This document shows, piece after piece, positions 43,399-51,961 of a stretch of 64,000 nucleotides of DNA. Both the position numbers and the translations under genes were made by a program. Each line of letters opens with the position of its first letter. Within the stretch, counting starts at the first letter, position 1. Source of the DNA: Variovorax sp. Root411. GTDB lineage: Bacteria; Pseudomonadota; Gammaproteobacteria; Burkholderiales; Burkholderiaceae_C. The DNA is taken from assembly GCF_001425205.1 (NCBI RefSeq), contig NZ_LMDW01000004.1, positions 91,476-155,475 on the forward strand, read 5' to 3'. The notes below the pieces were generated by a model. That model saw only the letters and a list, made by a program, of their open reading frames with translations, did not search any database and was not told the DNA's origin.

Positions 43399-44356
43399 GG
43401 ATGTGGCCCTCCACGATGATCTTCTTCGAGCGTTCCATGTCGGCCTGCTGGAACTTGACGAAGTCGTCCACGCTGCCCGGCGTCAGCAGCAGGCCCTGCG
43501 CATTCAGCGTCTCGCGCATGTCGGTGCCCAGCGCCTTGTTGACCTCGGCATTCAGCCGCTGTGTGATGGCCGCCGGCAGCTTCGCCGGGCCCCACAGGCC
43601 GTACCAGCTGTAGAACTCGTAGCCCGGAATGCTCTCGCCCACCGTGGGCACGTTCGGCAGGCTCGCGGCGCGCGCGGCCGAGGTGACGGCGATCACCTTC
43701 AGCATGCCGCTCTTGTGGTACTGCAGCGAGCCCAGGATGGGGTCGATGAAGCCGTCGATCTGCCCGCCGATCAGGTCCTGGAACGCGGGCGCCGTGCCCT
43801 TGTATGGAACGATCAGGTAGTCGAGCCCGCCGCCGGCGCGCTTGAGCAGTTCGGTCGACAGGTGGCCTGCCGATCCGATCGAACCCACCGCGAAGGTCAT
43901 CTTGCCGGGGTGCGCCTTGGCATACGCGATGAGCGACTTCACGTCGCTCACCGGCAGGTTCTTGTTCACGGCCACCGACAGCGGCGCCTTGGCCACCAGC
44001 GCCACGGGCGTGAAGTCCTTCACCACGTCGTAAGGCACGGACTTCATGGTCATCGGCGCGGTGGTGAAGGTCGAGGCGTTGAACAGCAGCGTGTAGCCGT
44101 CGGCCGGCGCCTTCGACACCACGTCGGCGCCGATGACGCCGTTGCCGCCCGCGCGGTTCTCCACGATGAAAGTCTGGCCCGTCTGCTCGCCGAGCTTCTG
44201 CGCCAGCAGGCGGCCGACGGTGTCGAGCGTGCCGCCCGGCGGAAACGGAATCACCATGCGCACCGGGCGGCTGGGCCAGGTTTGTGCGAAGCCGGTGGAG
44301 GCCGCGGCCAGCGCGAGGGCGGCCAGCGCGGTGCGCAGGAAATGGTTGCGTTGCAT
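43388..44356 (-). CDS. Bug/TctC-family periplasmic solute receptor
   Basis: About 322 residues from ATG 44356. The signal peptide ends near STGFAQ and the mature protein starts WPSRPVRMVIPFPPGGTLDT, followed by the second loop NRAGGNGVIGADVVSKAPAD. It is co-transcribed with a DHDPS-type aldolase, an SDR and tarD, so its ligand is probably tartrate or a related hydroxy acid. No TctAB is nearby. Confidence 0.92.
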   Translation of the reverse strand: MQRNHFLRTALAALALAAASTGFAQTWPSRPVRMVIPFPPGGTLDTVGRLLAQKLGEQTGQTFIVENRAGGNGVIGADVVSKAPADGYTLLFNASTFTTAPMTMKSVPYDVVKDFTPVALVAKAPLSVAVNKNLPVSDVKSLIAYAKAHPGKMTFAVGSIGSAGHLSTELLKRAGGGLDYLIVPYKGTAPAFQDLIGGQIDGFIDPILGSLQYHKSGMLKVIAVTSAARAASLPNVPTVGESIPGYEFYSWYGLWGPAKLPAAITQRLNAEVNKALGTDMRETLNAQGLLLTPGSVDDFVKFQQADMERSKKIIVEGHIHVE

Positions 44357-44405
44357 GTCTCTTGTCTCCTTGTGTTTTTCATCGGGGCATCGCGGCCCCG
44401 TGGGC

Positions 44406-45344
44406 TCAGCGCTTCGAGAGGCCTGCTTGCTCGACGGCGGCGCGCAGCGCATCCATCTCGCGTGCGTTGGGCGCCTCGGTCGGTGGACGCACGGTGGCGT
44501 TGTCGAGCACGCCGGCCAGGAACATGCCGCCCTTCATGCGCGCATGCGCCTCGCCGGTCGGCTCGCCGCCGCCGTACACCGCGTCCTTCAGCGGCGTGAT
44601 GAGCGCCTGCACCGCCATCGCCTTCTTCAGGTCGCCGGCCTTCACGGCGTTCCACAGGTCGATGATCAGCTGCGGGATGAATGTCGCGAAGCCGACCAGT
44701 GCGCCGTCCACGCCCTGCACCATCGAGGCCAGCAGGTATTCGTCGTGGCAGGTCAGGATGGCCTTGGACGCATCGGCCTCGCGGATCGCCTGGATGTCGC
44801 GGGCGTACTTGTTCATGTCGCGCTGCCCGACCTTGAAGGCTTGCAGGTAAGGCAGGCGCGCCAGCTCGGCCAGCAGCTGCGACGAGTAGGAGGCGCGGGT
44901 CCAGGCCGGGTACACGTGGCACACGAGGTCGAGCTCCGGCGCGGCGCGGTGGATGGCCTCGAAGTACTGCAGCGCATGGCCGGGCGTGAAACCGAAGCGC
45001 AGCCAGTGGTGCGGCGGCATCACGTCGAGCGCCACCGCGCCGGCGGCCTGCGCGGCGCGGGCGTGCTCGGCGGCCTCGGCCAGGCCTTCGCAGACGATCG
45101 ACGAAATCACCGGCATGCGGCCGCGCAGTTCGTCGGCCACGATGCGCGTCACCTCGGCGCGTTCGGACGGCGTCAGTGAGAACACCTCGCCGGTGTGGCC
45201 GTTGGTCATGATCGCCACAACGCCGTCATGCCCCGCGAGCCACGAGGCCAGCTTGCGCAGGGCTGGCTCGTCGATGCGGTGGTCGGCCGTGAAGGGGCAG
45301 GAAATGGCGGGAATGATCCCGCGATAATTCGCGATGGAAGGCAT
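44406..45344 (-). CDS. DHDPS/NAL-family aldolase or dehydratase
   Basis: A 312-residue TIM-barrel protein from ATG 45344. It begins YRGIIPAISCPFTADHRIDE and has VVAIMTNGHTGEVFSLTPSE, in which the usual GTTGE reads NGHTGE. The Schiff-base Lys is Lys171 in LQAFKVGQRD and the catalytic Tyr is Tyr145 in CHVYPA. The changed GTTGE loop points away from dihydrodipicolinate synthase towards sugar-acid or hydroxy-oxo-acid aldolases or dehydratases. It is the first gene of the tarD operon and diverges from a LysR gene. Confidence 0.88.
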   Translation of the reverse strand: MPSIANYRGIIPAISCPFTADHRIDEPALRKLASWLAGHDGVVAIMTNGHTGEVFSLTPSERAEVTRIVADELRGRMPVISSIVCEGLAEAAEHARAAQAAGAVALDVMPPHHWLRFGFTPGHALQYFEAIHRAAPELDLVCHVYPAWTRASYSSQLLAELARLPYLQAFKVGQRDMNKYARDIQAIREADASKAILTCHDEYLLASMVQGVDGALVGFATFIPQLIIDLWNAVKAGDLKKAMAVQALITPLKDAVYGGGEPTGEAHARMKGGMFLAGVLDNATVRPPTEAPNAREMDALRAAVEQAGLSKR

Positions 45345-45420
45345 GCTGTGTCTCCGTGGTGGTTCAAGGTGCAGGAATGGGTGCATCTTTTGCCGGCGGG
45401 GCGCGAACCGTCCAATACTC

Positions 45421-45439
45421 GAATCGCATACAACTATTC
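45421..45439. promoter_or_regulatory. LysR-type box between divergent genes
   Basis: GAAT and ATTC form perfect arms around 11 bases (a T-N11-A motif), 36 bases... upstream of neither start too closely: it is 18 bases before LysR ATG 45457 and 77 bases from the aldolase start at 45344. It probably binds the LysR protein and represses its own gene while activating the tarD operon. Confidence 0.5.
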
Positions 45440-45456
45440 AACTGACCGCGCTGCGC

Positions 45457-46383
45457 ATGGGCCCTGGCAACCGACCGCTCGACCTCGAATGGCTGGAAGA
45501 TTTCCTTGCCCTGGCCGAGTCCGGCAATTTCTCGCGCGCGGCACAGGCGCGCTCCATCGCGCAGCCCGCCTTCAGCCGCCACATCCGCTCGCTGGAGGAA
45601 TGGGTCGGCGTCGACCTGTTCGACCGCAGCGCGCACCCGACCGCGCTCACGGCGGCGGGCAAGCGCTTCCAGCCCCTGCTGCAGGAAGTGCTGGCCGGCC
45701 TGCAGGCCGCGCGCATCAAGGCCCGCGCCGCGCACGACCTCGACGCAGCCAGCCTGAGCTTCGCAGCCACGCACGTGCTGTCGCTGACCTTCTTCCCGCG
45801 CTGGCTGGGCACTGTCGAATCGCGCCTGCACACGGGCCCGATCCAGACCGTCTCCGACAGTTCGTACGCCTGCGAAGACCTGATGCTGCAGCGCCGCGTG
45901 CAGTTCGTGCTGTGCCATGGCCACGCGGGTGCGCCGGGGCGGCTCGACGAGGCGCAGTACCCGGTGCAGCGGTTGAGCGAAGACGTGCTGGTGCCGGTGT
46001 CAGCGGCGGACGCGAAGGGCGCCCCGCTGCACGTGCTCGGCGCCGGCCGGTCGCCTGCGGTGCTGGCCTACAGCGAGGCCTCGGGCCTGGGGCGGATCAT
46101 GCGGGCGATCCAGGACAGCGAGTTCGGCAAGGACTTTGCCGCATCGCTGTCGATCGTCTTCACGGCCCACCACGCCGCGCTGCTTCGCACCATGGCACTC
46201 GAAGGCCGTGGCCTCGCTTGGCTGCCGATGAGCCTGGTGGCTGAAGACCTGCGCAGCGGCGCGCTGGCCGATGCCGGTGCGGGCGGCTGGCGCGTGCCGG
46301 TGGACATTCGCCTGTACCGCCAGCAGGCGCAGATGGCGCCGGTGGCCGAGGCGTTGTGGACGCTGGTCAGCGAGACCCGCTGA
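45457..46383 (+). CDS. LysR-family regulator of the tarD operon
   Basis: A 308-residue LysR protein from ATG 45457; the longer frame upstream crosses the promoter region. The helix-turn-helix reads EWLEDFLALAESGNFSRAAQ and QPAFSRHIRSLEEWVGVDLF. The effector domain includes TRL-like RMRLHTGPIQ region and ends RLYRQQAQMAPVAEALWTLV. Its place opposite the aldolase gene, with a T-N11-A box between them, makes it the likely activator of the tartrate operon with a tartrate-like inducer. Confidence 0.9.
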   Translation: MGPGNRPLDLEWLEDFLALAESGNFSRAAQARSIAQPAFSRHIRSLEEWVGVDLFDRSAHPTALTAAGKRFQPLLQEVLAGLQAARIKARAAHDLDAASLSFAATHVLSLTFFPRWLGTVESRLHTGPIQTVSDSSYACEDLMLQRRVQFVLCHGHAGAPGRLDEAQYPVQRLSEDVLVPVSAADAKGAPLHVLGAGRSPAVLAYSEASGLGRIMRAIQDSEFGKDFAASLSIVFTAHHAALLRTMALEGRGLAWLPMSLVAEDLRSGALADAGAGGWRVPVDIRLYRQQAQMAPVAEALWTLVSETR

Positions 46384-46393
46384 TCAGTCCGTT

Positions 46394-47065
46394 TCAGTTC
46401 GCGCAGCGCGCCTCGAGCGCGTCGAGGAACGAACGGTCCCAGCGGCCTTCCTTCATCGCCTGGATCGTGCGCGCTTCCGTCTCGAGGTGCGCCCGGGCCT
46501 TCTCGATCAGCAGTTCGGCCTCGTCCGGCGCGAACGCCATCAGCCCGTCCTGGTCGCCCACCACGATGTCGCCCGGGTTCACGATCATGCCGCCGACCGA
46601 CACCGGCACGTTGATCTCGCCGGGGCCGTCCTTGTACGGTCCGCGGTGGTTCACGCCGCGCGCATACACCGGGTAGTCGCGCTCGCGGATCTCGGCCACG
46701 TCGCGCACGGCGCCGTCGAGCACCAGGCCCACGGTGCCGATGGTCGCGGCATAGAACGACAGGATGCCGCCGATCACTGCGTTCGTGACGTCGCCGCCCG
46801 CGTCGATCACCAGCACGTCGCCGGGCCGGCAGAACTCGAAGGCGCGCATCGGCGTGAAGTTGTCGCCGCCGCGCGTCTTCACCGTCACGGCCGTGCCCGC
46901 CATGGTCTTGTGCCCGGGGCGGTGATAAGGCTGCAGGCCCACGCTGCCGATGTTGCGGTGCATGTTGTCGCTGAGCGCGGCCACCGGGATGTCGTGCAGC
47001 GCGGCGATGATGTGCGGCGCCACCTGCGGGGCCGACGGGTTCTTGCGGATGGCTTTGTAGGGCAT
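46394..47065 (-). CDS. RraA-family aldolase (HMG/CHA aldolase-like)
   Basis: A 223-residue protein of the RraA/MenG-like family. It has the metal and substrate site GDVLVIDAGGDVTNAVIGG and LVLDGAVRDVAEI with Arg121-Asp122, matching the Arg-Asp pair of 4-hydroxy-4-methyl-2-oxoglutarate aldolase. That enzyme splits 4-hydroxy-2-oxo acids to pyruvate and a second oxo acid. The protein is longer than E. coli RraA (161 residues), with a C-terminal helix that is typical of the aldolases. It follows the aminotransferase gene by 17 bases in one operon, so its substrate may be the transamination product. Confidence 0.85.
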   Translation of the reverse strand: MPYKAIRKNPSAPQVAPHIIAALHDIPVAALSDNMHRNIGSVGLQPYHRPGHKTMAGTAVTVKTRGGDNFTPMRAFEFCRPGDVLVIDAGGDVTNAVIGGILSFYAATIGTVGLVLDGAVRDVAEIRERDYPVYARGVNHRGPYKDGPGEINVPVSVGGMIVNPGDIVVGDQDGLMAFAPDEAELLIEKARAHLETEARTIQAMKEGRWDRSFLDALEARCAN

Positions 47066-47082
47066 GGGTCGTCCTTGTGAAT

Positions 47083-48309
47083 TCAGTTCAGTGCGGTCAC
47101 GGCGCGCGCGATGCGCTTGCAGCCTTCTTCGAGCGTCTCGATCGACGTGGCGATGGAAAGGCGGAAGTAGGGCGACAGGCCGTACGCGGTGCCCGCGACC
47201 ACGGCCACGCCTTCGTTTTCGAGCAGGTACATCACCACGTCGCCGTCTTCCGCCAGGCGCTTGCCTTCGGGCGTGGTCTTGCCGATGAGGCCGCCGCAGT
47301 TGATGTACAGATAGAACGCGCCGGGCGGCGTGGCGCAGCTCAGGCCGGGAATGGCGTTGATGAGCGCCAGCGTGCGGTCGCGCCGCTGCCTGTAGACGGC
47401 CACGCTCTCGGCCACGAAGCTCTGGTCGCCGTTCAGCGCGGCCGCCGCGGCCGCCTGGCTCACCGAGCAGCAGTTGCCGGTGGACTGCGACAGCAGCGTG
47501 TCCAGCGCCTTGATCAGGTCCACCGGCCCGGCCGCATAGCCGATGCGCCAGCCCGTCATTGCATAGGTCTTGGAGACGCCGTTCACGATCAGCGTGCGGT
47601 CGCGCAGCGCGGGTGCCTCCACGAGGATGTGCGGCGTCGCCTCGCCGTCGAAGCGGATGTGCTCGTAGATCTCGTCGGTCATCACCATCACGTGCGGATG
47701 GCGCATCAGCACCTCCGAAAGCGCGCGGTATTCGGCGGCGGTGTAGCTGGCGCCGGTCGGGTTGCTCGGCGAGTTGATCAGCAGCCAGCGCGTGCGCGGC
47801 GTGACGGCCGCCTCGAGCTGCGTGGGCGTCAGCTTGAAACCGTTCGCCTCGGGGCAGGCCACGGTGACGGGCGTGCCTTCGCAGGCCAGCACCATGTCGG
47901 GGTACGACACCCAGTACGGTGCGGGAATGATCACTTCGTCGCCCGGCTCCAGCGTGATCGCGAAGGCGTTGTAGATCGCGCTCTTCGCGCCGCTGGTGGC
48001 AATGATCTCGTTCATCGCGTAGCGCAGGCTGTTCTCGCGCTCGAGCTTGGCGGCGATGGCTTCGCGCAGCTCCACCGTACCGGCCATCAGCGTGTAGCGC
48101 GTGGCGCCGCGCTCGATGGCGGCCGCCGCGGCCTGGCGGATGTGGGGCGGCGTGTCGAAGTCGGGCTCGCCCACCACGAGGTTCACGATCGACTTGCCCT
48201 GCCTGCGCAGTTCGTTGGCGCGGTCGGCGGCCGAGGTGCTGGGCGAGGGCTTGATGCGCCGCACGCGGGCGGCAATGCGGGAGGCAGCGTGGGAGGTGGT
48301 GGCTTGCAT
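47083..48309 (-). CDS. Class I PLP aminotransferase (AspC-like)
   Basis: A 408-residue fold-type I aminotransferase. It has the N-terminal VVGEPDFDTPPHI, YTLMAGTVELREAIA, SPSNPTGASYT, the Asp-Tyr pair in TDEIYEH, the PLP Lys247 in VNGVSKTYAMTGWRIGY, and the C-terminal Arg in YFRLSIATS. This is the Ib aspartate/aromatic type found in bacteria. It should convert an amino acid to a 2-oxo acid with an oxo-acid acceptor. It is upstream of the RraA-type aldolase and has a NAC-type operator 58 bases before its start. The mapped -10 is very near the ATG, so the message may be almost leaderless, or the true start may be GTG a few codons later. Confidence 0.92.
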   Translation of the reverse strand: MQATTSHAASRIAARVRRIKPSPSTSAADRANELRRQGKSIVNLVVGEPDFDTPPHIRQAAAAAIERGATRYTLMAGTVELREAIAAKLERENSLRYAMNEIIATSGAKSAIYNAFAITLEPGDEVIIPAPYWVSYPDMVLACEGTPVTVACPEANGFKLTPTQLEAAVTPRTRWLLINSPSNPTGASYTAAEYRALSEVLMRHPHVMVMTDEIYEHIRFDGEATPHILVEAPALRDRTLIVNGVSKTYAMTGWRIGYAAGPVDLIKALDTLLSQSTGNCCSVSQAAAAAALNGDQSFVAESVAVYRQRRDRTLALINAIPGLSCATPPGAFYLYINCGGLIGKTTPEGKRLAEDGDVVMYLLENEGVAVVAGTAYGLSPYFRLSIATSIETLEEGCKRIARAVTALN

Positions 48310-48317
48310 GGACCGAA

Positions 48318-48381
48318 CGGTACGCAGATCGAACCGCTGAGGCCAAGACGACTTTTCACTGGTCGTATAGGCGCAGCTTAT
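48318..48381 (-). promoter_or_regulatory. NAC-type operator and promoter of the aminotransferase operon
   Basis: The operator ATA-N9-TAT is at 48367-48381. On the minus strand it is followed after 6 bases by an 18-base block ending CGTCTTGG, then TTGGCC (-35, at 48341-48346), 17 bases and GTACCG (-10, weak). The same order and spacings occur before the accB and SDR genes. The operator is also shared with the divergent LysR gene, which would allow autoregulation. Confidence 0.6.
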
Positions 48382-48446
48382 GGTGAGTCCCCCTACCGGC
48401 CGCGCAGGGGCGGTGCTAGGCTTGGCTTTTGCTTCGGGGACAAGGC

Positions 48447-49385
48447 GTGAACCTGCGACGCCTCAAATATTTCGTGAAGATCGTGGACATCGGCAGCCTC
48501 ACGCAGGCGGCCGAAGTCCTTTTCATTGCCCAGCCCGCGCTCAGCCAGCAATTGGCCACGCTCGAGGGCGAGGTGCGCCAGCAACTGCTCGTGCGCACCA
48601 AGCGCGGCGTGACGCCCACCGAGGCCGGCAAGGTGCTGTATCGCCACGCGCAGATCATCCTGCGCCAGTGCGAGCAGGCCCGCGTCGACATGGAGGCGGC
48701 CGGCGAAGGGTTGTCGGGCCAGGTGTCGGTGGGGCTTGCGCCCGGCACGGCCGCATCCGCACTGTCGCTGCCGCTGCTGCGCACCGTGCGCGCGCGTCAT
48801 CCGGGCATCCTGCTCTACCTGAACGAGAACTACGGCACCACGCTGAGCGAACTCATCATGAACGGCCGCATGGACCTGGCCGTGCTCTATGGCGACAAGG
48901 CCATCCATGGCCTCACCTTCGTGCCGCTGCTCAAGGAACCGCTGTTCCTGGTCGGGCCGGCCGCGATGCCGGCGCCCTCGCAGCCGGTGAAGCTGGCCGA
49001 CCTGCGCGACATCGAGCTCTTTCTTCCGCGCCCGTACAACGTGGTGCGCAAGCTGGTGGACGAGGCCTTCGTGCGCGCGGGCATGGTGCCGCGCGTGGTG
49101 GCCGAGATCGAATCGGCTTTCACGCTCACGGCCGCCATCGCCGACGGGCTGGGCGCCACCATCCTGCCCGCGTCGATGGCGCGCGAGGTGGTGGCGAGCT
49201 GCGGGGCCTGGCAATTCCCCATCGTCGACCCGGTCATCGAGGCGCCGCTGGCGCTGTGCCAGTCCGACCACCTGCCGCTGTCGGAACCCGCGCAGGCCGT
49301 GAAGGACATCCTGCTCGAACTCGTGGTCGACCTGGCCGGCAAGGTTGCGTCGACGCCCGAACCCGAGCTCGCCGCGCTGTCATAA
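48447..49385 (+). CDS. nac: NAC-like LysR-family regulator
   Basis: A 312-residue LysR protein starting at GTG 48447. Its N-terminus, MNLRRLKYFVKIVDIGSLTQ, then AAEVLFIAQPALSQQ and LLVRTKRGVTPTEAGKVLYR, is nearly the same as enterobacterial NAC as I remember it. NAC binds ATA-N9-TAT, and three such sites lie before operons in this region. The effector domain keeps GLAPGTAASAL and DGLGATILPASMAREV. It probably controls the aminotransferase, accB and SDR/importer units and itself. Whether it answers to nitrogen limitation, as NAC does, or to a ligand is unknown; the symbol marks family similarity only. Confidence 0.9.
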   Translation: MNLRRLKYFVKIVDIGSLTQAAEVLFIAQPALSQQLATLEGEVRQQLLVRTKRGVTPTEAGKVLYRHAQIILRQCEQARVDMEAAGEGLSGQVSVGLAPGTAASALSLPLLRTVRARHPGILLYLNENYGTTLSELIMNGRMDLAVLYGDKAIHGLTFVPLLKEPLFLVGPAAMPAPSQPVKLADLRDIELFLPRPYNVVRKLVDEAFVRAGMVPRVVAEIESAFTLTAAIADGLGATILPASMAREVVASCGAWQFPIVDPVIEAPLALCQSDHLPLSEPAQAVKDILLELVVDLAGKVASTPEPELAALS

Positions 49386-49445
49386 GCCGGCCTTATCCCG
49401 GCACAGCCATTCCGTCTTGGGCTTTGTGCCCATGGCCCGTTACCT
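49382..49445 (+). promoter_or_regulatory. NAC-type operator and promoter of the accB-pxpA operon
   Basis: ATAAGCCGGCCTTAT (ATA-N9-TAT, also T-N11-A) at 49382-49396 is followed after 6 bases by ACAGCCATTCCGTCTTGG at 49403-49420. TTGGGC (49417-49422), 17 bases and TTACCT (49440-49445) form the promoter. The 18-base block is identical to that before the SDR gene at 54477. Confidence 0.7.
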
Positions 49446-49498
49446 TTCATGCATGCCGTCACGCGTTCGCGGAACGCGTCGGCCACCACAGCCCCGGC

Positions 49499-49927
49499 AT
49501 GAAGCAGGAACAGATCAAGACGCTCATCGACGCTTTGGCCGCATCGGACCTGGCGGAACTGGAGTTCAGCGAGAACGGCAGCACGCTGCGGCTGGTGAAG
49601 CTGTCGGCGCTTGGGGCTGCGCCCGCCGCGCGAAGGCCCTTCGTCAAGGCACCGCCGCGAGCCATCGAAGAAGCAGCTGCACCGCCCGCTGCCAGTGCCG
49701 AGTGCCTCGCGCCGTTGCACGGCGTGGTGCACCTGCAGCCCGCGCCCGGCGAGCCGCCCTTCGTGCAGCCGGGGCAGGCCGTGGAAGCGGGCCAGCTGCT
49801 GTGCGTGATCGAGGCGATGAAGATGTTCAACGAGGTCCGCGCCGAGCGCGATGGCATCGTGCGGAACGTACTCGCACGCTCCGGCGACGAAGTGGAAGCG
49901 GGGCAGCCCCTGTTCCGCTTCGCATGA
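49499..49927 (+). CDS. accB: Biotin carboxyl carrier protein
   Basis: A 142-residue BCCP. The N-terminal ~35 residues form the usual coil, [20 protein letters not shown]; a Pro/Ala linker follows; and the C-terminal biotinyl domain has the biotin site [11 protein letters not shown] with Lys108. It carries the carboxyl group made by the AccC-type subunit encoded 13 bases downstream. Here the partner carboxyltransferase is likely PxpB-PxpC rather than AccAD, because those genes follow directly and no AccA or AccD is present. Confidence 0.93.
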   Translation: MKQEQIKTLIDALAASDLAELEFSENGSTLRLVKLSALGAAPAARRPFVKAPPRAIEEAAAPPAASAECLAPLHGVVHLQPAPGEPPFVQPGQAVEAGQLLCVIEAMKMFNEVRAERDGIVRNVLARSGDEVEAGQPLFRFA

Positions 49928-49940
49928 GGAGGCACGCGCG

Positions 49941-51293
49941 ATGTTCGACACCGTGCTCATTGCCAACCGCGGCGAGATCGCCCTGCGCATCCAGCGCGCC
50001 TGCCGGGGGCTCGGCCTGCGCACGGTGGTCGTGCACTCCGAGGCCGACCGCGATGCGATGTATGTCGCGCAAGCCGACCAGGCGCTGTGCATCGGGCCGG
50101 CAGCGCCGGGCCTTAGCTACCTGAACCAGTCCGCCATCCTGTTCGCGGCCGAGGTGAGCGGCGCGCAGGCGATCCACCCCGGCTACGGTTTTCTCTCGGA
50201 AAACGCGGGCTTTGCCGCGCGCGTCGAGGAAGCGGGCCTCGTGTTCGTCGGGCCCAGTGCCGCCTGCATCCGCACGATGGGCGACAAGGTCTCGGCCAAG
50301 CGCGCGATGCGCAAGGCCGGCGTGCCCTGCGTGCCCGGTCCCGACGAGCCGCTGCCCGACGACCCGGCCACCGTGCTGGCCCTGGCGCGCGGCATCGGCT
50401 ATCCGGTGATCGTGAAAGCCGCGGGCGGCGGCGGCGGGCGCGGCATGCGCGTGGTGCACGAAGAGGCTGCGCTGCTGCACGCCATGGCGCTTACGCGCGA
50501 GGAAGCGCGCCAGGCCTTCGGCAACCCCGAGGTCTACATCGAGAAGTTCTTGCTGCATCCGCGGCACGTCGAGATCCAGGTGCTGGCCGACAGCCATGGC
50601 AACGCCGTGTGGCTGGGCAGCCGCGACTGCTCGCTGCAGCGCCGCCACCAGAAGGTGATCGAGGAGGCGCCCGCGCCCGGCATCGACGACGCGCTGATGG
50701 CCGAGGTGGGCGAGCGCTGCGCGGCCGCGTGCCGGCAGATCGGCTACTGCGGCGTGGGCACTTTCGAGTTTCTCTACGAGAAGGGCGCCTTCTATTTCAT
50801 CGAGATGAACACGCGCCTGCAGGTCGAGCACCCGGTGACCGAGATGACCACCGGCATCGACATCGTGCAGCAGCAGCTGCGCATGGCGCGCGGCGAACGC
50901 CTGTCGCTCGCGCAGGCCGACGTGCGCTGCCAGGGCCACGCCGTCGAGTGCCGCATCAATGCCGAGAACCCCGACACCTTCGCGCCAGCGCCGGGCCGCA
51001 TCACCGGCTGGCAGGTGCCCGGCGGCTTCGGCGTGCGCGTCGATTCGCATGCGGGCGCCGGCTACCGCGTGCCGCCGTACTACGACTCGATGATCGCCAA
51101 GCTCATCGTGCACGGCGAGACCCGCGCCGATGCGCTCGACCGCATGCGCCTGGCGCTGGCCGAGACGCGCATCGAGGGCATTGCCACCAACGTGCCGCTG
51201 CACCGCGCGCTGCTGCGCGACGAAGGCTTTGCCGCGGGTGGCGTCGACATCCACCACCTCGAACGCTGGCTGCAGCAAAGGAGCGCGGCGTGA
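49941..51293 (+). CDS. accC: Biotin carboxylase subunit
   Basis: A 450-residue biotin carboxylase. It has [35 protein letters not shown], the ATP-grasp loop [54 protein letters not shown] and the C-terminal AECRINAE-like [11 protein letters not shown]. It carboxylates biotin on the AccB subunit with ATP and bicarbonate. It overlaps the pxpB start by GTGA, placing biotin carboxylation in the same operon as the 5-oxoprolinase subunits. A second, housekeeping AccC presumably exists elsewhere. Confidence 0.95.
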   Translation: MFDTVLIANRGEIALRIQRACRGLGLRTVVVHSEADRDAMYVAQADQALCIGPAAPGLSYLNQSAILFAAEVSGAQAIHPGYGFLSENAGFAARVEEAGLVFVGPSAACIRTMGDKVSAKRAMRKAGVPCVPGPDEPLPDDPATVLALARGIGYPVIVKAAGGGGGRGMRVVHEEAALLHAMALTREEARQAFGNPEVYIEKFLLHPRHVEIQVLADSHGNAVWLGSRDCSLQRRHQKVIEEAPAPGIDDALMAEVGERCAAACRQIGYCGVGTFEFLYEKGAFYFIEMNTRLQVEHPVTEMTTGIDIVQQQLRMARGERLSLAQADVRCQGHAVECRINAENPDTFAPAPGRITGWQVPGGFGVRVDSHAGAGYRVPPYYDSMIAKLIVHGETRADALDRMRLALAETRIEGIATNVPLHRALLRDEGFAAGGVDIHHLERWLQQRSAA

Positions 51294-51961
51294 GCGCACA
51301 GACATCCTCGACCTCACCGTCCACCAGCCTGCTGGGCACCACCGCGCTGCTGTTCGAAGCGCCCGGCGACATGAACCTGCCTTCCCAGCAGCGCATCTGG
51401 GCGCTGGCCCACGAGGCCGAGACCTGGCCCGAAGTGCGCGAGGCCGTGCCCGGCATGAACAACCTGATGCTCACCTTCACGCGCGCGCCACGCCACCTCG
51501 ACGCGCTGCGCACGCGCCTGTGCGACGCCTGGGACGCCACCACCGCCGTGCCGCGCGAAGGCCGCGTGGTCGAGCTCCCGGTGGTCTACGGCGGCGAGGG
51601 CGGCCCGCACATGGCCGACGTGATGGCGCACACGGGCCTGGGCATCGACGCCATCGTCGAGCTGCACAGCGCGCCGCTCTACCCGGTGTATGCACTCGGC
51701 AGCCACCCCGGCTACTGCTACCTGGGCGGCATGGACTCGCGCATCGCGACGCCGCGCCGCAAGGTGCCGGTGCTGAGCATCCCCGGTGGCGCGGTGTCGA
51801 TCGGCGGCGCGCAGACCGGCGTGTCGGCCTCGGCCGGCCCCAGCGGCTGGAACACCATCGGCAGCACCTCGATGGTGTTCTTCGATCCAGCACAAGACCC
51901 GCCCGCGATGCTGCAGCCGGGCGACATGATCCGCTTCCGCGTGGAGGGCATCGTCCGATGA
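51290..51961 (+). CDS. pxpB: PxpB/KipI-type 5-oxoprolinase subunit (carboxyltransferase domain)
   Basis: A 223-residue KipI-family protein starting at GTG 51290, which has the ribosome site AAAGGAG. It contains [39 protein letters not shown] and [20 protein letters not shown]. KipI and KipA are the two halves of the carboxyltransferase domain of urea carboxylase and of PxpBC. Both ends are coupled to neighbours by GTGA and ATGA overlaps. Confidence 0.92.
   Translation: MSAQTSSTSPSTSLLGTTALLFEAPGDMNLPSQQRIWALAHEAETWPEVREAVPGMNNLMLTFTRAPRHLDALRTRLCDAWDATTAVPREGRVVELPVVYGGEGGPHMADVMAHTGLGIDAIVELHSAPLYPVYALGSHPGYCYLGGMDSRIATPRRKVPVLSIPGGAVSIGGAQTGVSASAGPSGWNTIGSTSMVFFDPAQDPPAMLQPGDMIRFRVEGIVR

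Noticed and set aside
48386..48425. A third copy of the GC-rich palindromic repeat upstream of the NAC-like gene
   Set aside because: It shares a CCCCCTACCGG string only; the other blocks of the repeat are absent.
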